NCBI GenBank assembly: GCA_011523195.1
Contig: WTHH01000145.1
Location: 1-7,704 of the forward strand
Direction of reading: 5' to 3'
DNA: 7,704 bases
Source: Verrucomicrobiales bacterium
Lineage (GTDB): Bacteria; Verrucomicrobiota; Verrucomicrobiia; Limisphaerales; UBA1096
The stretch's first letter is position 1. Every line of letters begins with the position of its first letter. The notes beneath the pieces are model-generated. The model made no database searches. It was not told the DNA's origin and saw nothing but the letters and a program-made list of their open reading frames with translations. Below are positions 5,539 through 7,704 of this stretch, in pieces. The position numbers and the translations under genes were made by a program.

Positions 5539-6928
5539 AAATATGCAGCGGCTCGCCCATGGCCATGTGAGCCGCCTCGCGCAGCCCCTCCGACATCGTC
5601 GGGTGCGCATGGATCGTCCGGGCCAAGTCTTCCGCGCTGCCGTCGAACTCCATCAGCAGTACCGCCTCGGCGATTAACTCGGAGGCGTTGGCCGATAGAA
5701 TTTGCGCGCCCAGCACCCGGTCGGTTGCCTTGTCGGCGATGACCATGGCCAAGCCGTCCGCGTGCGCCCCGGCCACCGCCCGGCCGTTGGCCTGAAACGG
5801 GAACGCCCCCACCGAGACCTCATGCCCCTTTTCTTTCGCCTCCGCCTCGGTGAGCCCTACGGCGGCAACCTCGGGCGCGGTGTAAATCACCCACGGAATG
5901 GTGTCATAATTCACCCGGCCCGCCTTGCCGGCCATGCGTTCCACGGCGGCGACCGCCTCCTGCTCGGCCTTGTGCGCGAGCATCGGCCCAGCGATTACGT
6001 CGCCGATGGCGTAAATACCCGGCACGTTCGTCTGCCACTCGGCATCCGTCCGGATTCGTCCGCGCTCGTCCAACTCCACACCGGCTTCGGTCGCGTCGAG
6101 GCCGTCGGTGTTCGGCTTGCGCCCAACGGCAACGAGTACCTTTTCGGCCTCCAGTTCCATTGACTTGTCTCCCTTGGTAGCCTTCAGCTTGATGCCGGTT
6201 TTGGTTTTCTCGGCAGACTCCACGCCGGTGCCAAGGTGGAACTTGAGCCCTTGTTTTTGCAACAGTTTTTGGAGAGCATGGGTAATGTCCTCATCGAAAA
6301 TCGCGGCGATGCGCGGGAGAAACTCGACCACCGTCACCTTCGTGCCCAACCGCGCCCAGACCGAGCCAAGCTCCAGCCCGATCGCGCCGCCGCCAATCAC
6401 GATCATCGACTCCGGCACCTGGCCAAGCGCGATTGCGTGGTCGCTGCTCAGCACCGTTTCGCCGTCGAACTCGAGGAACGGCAGGCCGCTCACAGAGCTG
6501 CCGGTGGCGATAAGGATGCGCTTGGTTTTTAGTGTTCGCGCGGCCTCTCCCCCGGTGACCTCGACCTCGCCGGCGTTGACGATGCGGCCGAAGCCGCTCA
6601 CGTGCTCGATGCCGTTTTTGTTCATCAGGTAATCAATGCCCCGTGCCATCTTGCGCACGACGCCGTCCTTGCGCTTCATCATCGCCGCAACATCCATCGT
6701 CACCCCCTCCGCCTTGATGCCGTGGGACTTGAAGCCGTGCTGTGCCTCGTGAAACAGCTCCGACGAGTAAAGCAGCGCCTTGCTGGGAATACAGCTGACG
6801 TTGAGGCAGGTGCCGCCGAGATTTTTCCCCTTCTCGACGATGGCGGTTTTCATGCCGAGCTGAGTAGCCTTGATCGCGGCGGTGTACCCGCCGGGCCCGG
6901 CCCCAATGACCACTAAATCAAACTCCAT
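5537..6928 (-). CDS. lpd: Dihydrolipoyl dehydrogenase (E3 of 2-oxo acid dehydrogenase complexes)
   Basis: E3 is a cytoplasmic FAD enzyme that reoxidises the dihydrolipoyl arm of E2 and passes the electrons to NAD+. The 463-residue length is normal. The N-terminal FAD-binding fold has GAGPGG (9-14). The redox-active disulfide is C41/C46 in GGTCLNVSCIPSK; most relatives have Gly where Ser45 stands. ATGSS (141-145) and the NAD-binding GGGAIGLELGS (179-189) follow, then the second FAD motif YAIGD with D310. The dimerisation domain ends with HAHPTMSE, giving the catalytic pair H442/E447 that acts across the dimer. The ATG at 6928 starts directly at the conserved MEFDLVVIG. Upstream is A/T-rich with no clear Shine-Dalgarno sequence. 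It follows sucB by 39 bp on the same strand, so it most likely serves the 2-oxoglutarate dehydrogenase complex and may be shared with the pyruvate complex. Confidence 0.97.
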   Translation of the reverse strand: MEFDLVVIGAGPGGYTAAIKATQLGMKTAIVEKGKNLGGTCLNVSCIPSKALLYSSELFHEAQHGFKSHGIKAEGVTMDVAAMMKRKDGVVRKMARGIDYLMNKNGIEHVSGFGRIVNAGEVEVTGGEAARTLKTKRILIATGSSVSGLPFLEFDGETVLSSDHAIALGQVPESMIVIGGGAIGLELGSVWARLGTKVTVVEFLPRIAAIFDEDITHALQKLLQKQGLKFHLGTGVESAEKTKTGIKLKATKGDKSMELEAEKVLVAVGRKPNTDGLDATEAGVELDERGRIRTDAEWQTNVPGIYAIGDVIAGPMLAHKAEQEAVAAVERMAGKAGRVNYDTIPWVIYTAPEVAAVGLTEAEAKEKGHEVSVGAFPFQANGRAVAGAHADGLAMVIADKATDRVLGAQILSANASELIAEAVLLMEFDGSAEDLARTIHAHPTMSEGLREAAHMAMGEPLHI

Positions 6929-6946
6929 TTTTTAAATTACTTCAAA

Positions 6947-6968
6947 GCCAAGCGCTCGGCCAAGCGCT
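6947..6968. repeat. Two-unit palindromic repeat, degenerate, between sucB and lpd
   Basis: Two adjoining units with CTCGGCC in place of CTTGGCC. It is nearly palindromic: 6951-6968 pairs end to end with a single mismatch. It fills most of the 39-bp gap between sucB and lpd, and its last base is part of the sucB stop codon (minus strand TGA, 6968-6970). In the sucB-lpd transcript it would form a hairpin just after sucB, where such structures can stabilise the upstream message or reduce downstream expression; whether it does so here is unknown. Confidence 0.75.
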
Positions 6969-7704
6969 CAATCCACCAGGCCGAGCGCCGGGTTTTCGAT
7001 GAATTCCTTCACCTTGACGAGGAATGTCACGGCTTCGCGGCCATCGACGATGCGGTGGTCGTAGGTCAGTGCGAGATACATCATCGGCCGGATGACCACC
7101 TGCCCGTTGAGTGCCACCGGGCGCTCCTGAATGGTGTGCATCCCGAGGATGCCACTCTGCGGCGGGTTGAGGATCGGGGTCGACATCATCGAGCCGAAGA
7201 CGCCGCCGTTGGTGATGCTAAACGTGCCGCCGGTCAGCTCGTTCAGGTCGATGTTGCCGGAACGCGCCTTTTCCGCATAGGCGATGATCGCCTTTTCGAT
7301 TTCCGCAAGCGACAGGCTGTCGGCGTCGCGCACGACCGGGACGACGAGTCCCTTTTCGGTCGAGATGGCCACGCCGATGTGTTGCCGGTGGTACTGCACG
7401 ATGTCCGTGCCATCGATGGCAGCGTTGACATTGGGCACCACCTTGAGCGCTCGGACGACCGCCTTCACGAACAGCGACATGAAGCCGAGTTTCACGCCGT
7501 GAGTCTCGACAAATTCCTTCTGGCATTTTTTGCGCAGATCGATGATCTGGCTCATGTCGGCTTCGTTAAATGTGGTCAGCATCGCCGCCTCGTGCTGGGC
7601 GCTGACCAGCCGGTTGGCGATGGTGCGTCGCATCATGCTCATGCGTTTGCGGGTGACCTCGCCAACCTCCGCCGGTGCAGCCACCGGTGTGACCGGTTCG
7701 GAGG
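6968..7704 (-). CDS. sucB: 2-oxoglutarate dehydrogenase E2 (dihydrolipoyllysine succinyltransferase), C-terminal part, partial at right edge
   Basis: E2 transfers the succinyl group from its lipoyl arm to CoA and forms the core of the 2-oxoglutarate dehydrogenase complex of the TCA cycle. Only the catalytic acyltransferase domain and the end of a Pro/Ala/Val linker (EPVTPVAAPAEVGEV) are inside the window; the lipoyl and subunit-binding domains lie off the right edge. The frame stays open to the edge, so the GTG at 7684 is not taken as the start. LTTFNEADM, GVKLGFMS, TNGGVFGS and LNPPQSGILGMH closely follow succinyltransferases rather than the acetyltransferases of pyruvate dehydrogenase. The active site DHRIVDG is intact, with the histidine codon at 7055-7057 and the aspartate codon at 7043-7045. 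The protein ends NPALGLVD. The adjacent lpd supports this role; sucA (E1) would be expected upstream, outside the window. Confidence 0.94.
   Translation of the reverse strand, partial: SEPVTPVAAPAEVGEVTRKRMSMMRRTIANRLVSAQHEAAMLTTFNEADMSQIIDLRKKCQKEFVETHGVKLGFMSLFVKAVVRALKVVPNVNAAIDGTDIVQYHRQHIGVAISTEKGLVVPVVRDADSLSLAEIEKAIIAYAEKARSGNIDLNELTGGTFSITNGGVFGSMMSTPILNPPQSGILGMHTIQERPVALNGQVVIRPMMYLALTYDHRIVDGREAVTFLVKVKEFIENPALGLVD

Noticed and set aside
5503..5742. A 79-codon plus-strand frame overlapping the lpd end
   Set aside because: It is antisense to conserved lpd codons and its Arg/Pro/Ser-rich composition is typical of a shadow frame in GC-rich DNA.
6419..6430. A partial match to the repeat (GCGCTTGGCCAG on the minus strand) inside lpd, read as ALGQ
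   Set aside because: It is a single imperfect unit in a conserved protein segment where Ala and Leu are often found, so chance or codon preference explains it well enough. It might be revisited if genome-wide data show in-gene copies.

Overview
The window is a stretch of ordinary bacterial housekeeping genes from a Gram-negative (outer-membrane-bearing) organism. It contains five complete or near-complete genes and one partial gene. The BamA and Skp/OmpH proteins prove an outer membrane. The dnaB-bamA-skp order, the protein style and the near absence of Shine-Dalgarno sequences make me think of the PVC group, perhaps Verrucomicrobiota, but this is a weak inference from sequence style alone.

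Layout from left to right. The 5' part of mutS (mismatch repair) reads leftwards off the edge (1-292, minus). A divergent intergenic gap of about 208 bp (293-500) follows; it holds a 26-bp perfect palindrome made of two 12-bp repeat units and a second small inverted repeat. Then comes a tight rightward cluster: dnaB (replicative helicase, 501-1955), bamA (outer-membrane protein assembly, 1948-4683, overlapping dnaB by 8 bp) and skp/ompH (periplasmic chaperone, 4695-5366). This cluster is closed by a perfect 18-bp-stem hairpin with A/T tracts on both sides, which can serve as a bidirectional terminator (5378-5417). From the right, two convergent minus-strand genes come in: sucB/odhB (E2 of the 2-oxoglutarate dehydrogenase complex, catalytic domain only because the gene runs off the right edge, 6968-7704) and lpd (E3 of the same complex, 5537-6928), 39 bp apart.

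How the genes work together. BamA and Skp form one functional unit, since Skp holds unfolded outer-membrane proteins for the BamA complex. SucB and Lpd form another: SucB carries succinyl groups on its lipoyl domain and Lpd reoxidises the dihydrolipoyl group with NAD+. DnaB and MutS are DNA replication and repair proteins with no obvious link to their neighbours.

The most unusual thing here is not a gene but a dispersed palindromic repeat with a 12-bp unit, CGCTTGGCCAAG. Its core TTGGCCAA occurs five times in 7.7 kb, where chance would predict about 0.1. Clear or decayed copies sit at gene boundaries: between mutS and dnaB, inside the signal-peptide codons of bamA and of skp, beside the terminator, across the lpd stop codon and across the sucB stop codon. 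The unit has no stop codon in any of the six frames and has a length divisible by three, so it can enter coding sequence without breaking it. I found no CRISPR array, tRNA, rRNA, transposase, toxin-antitoxin pair or defence gene.
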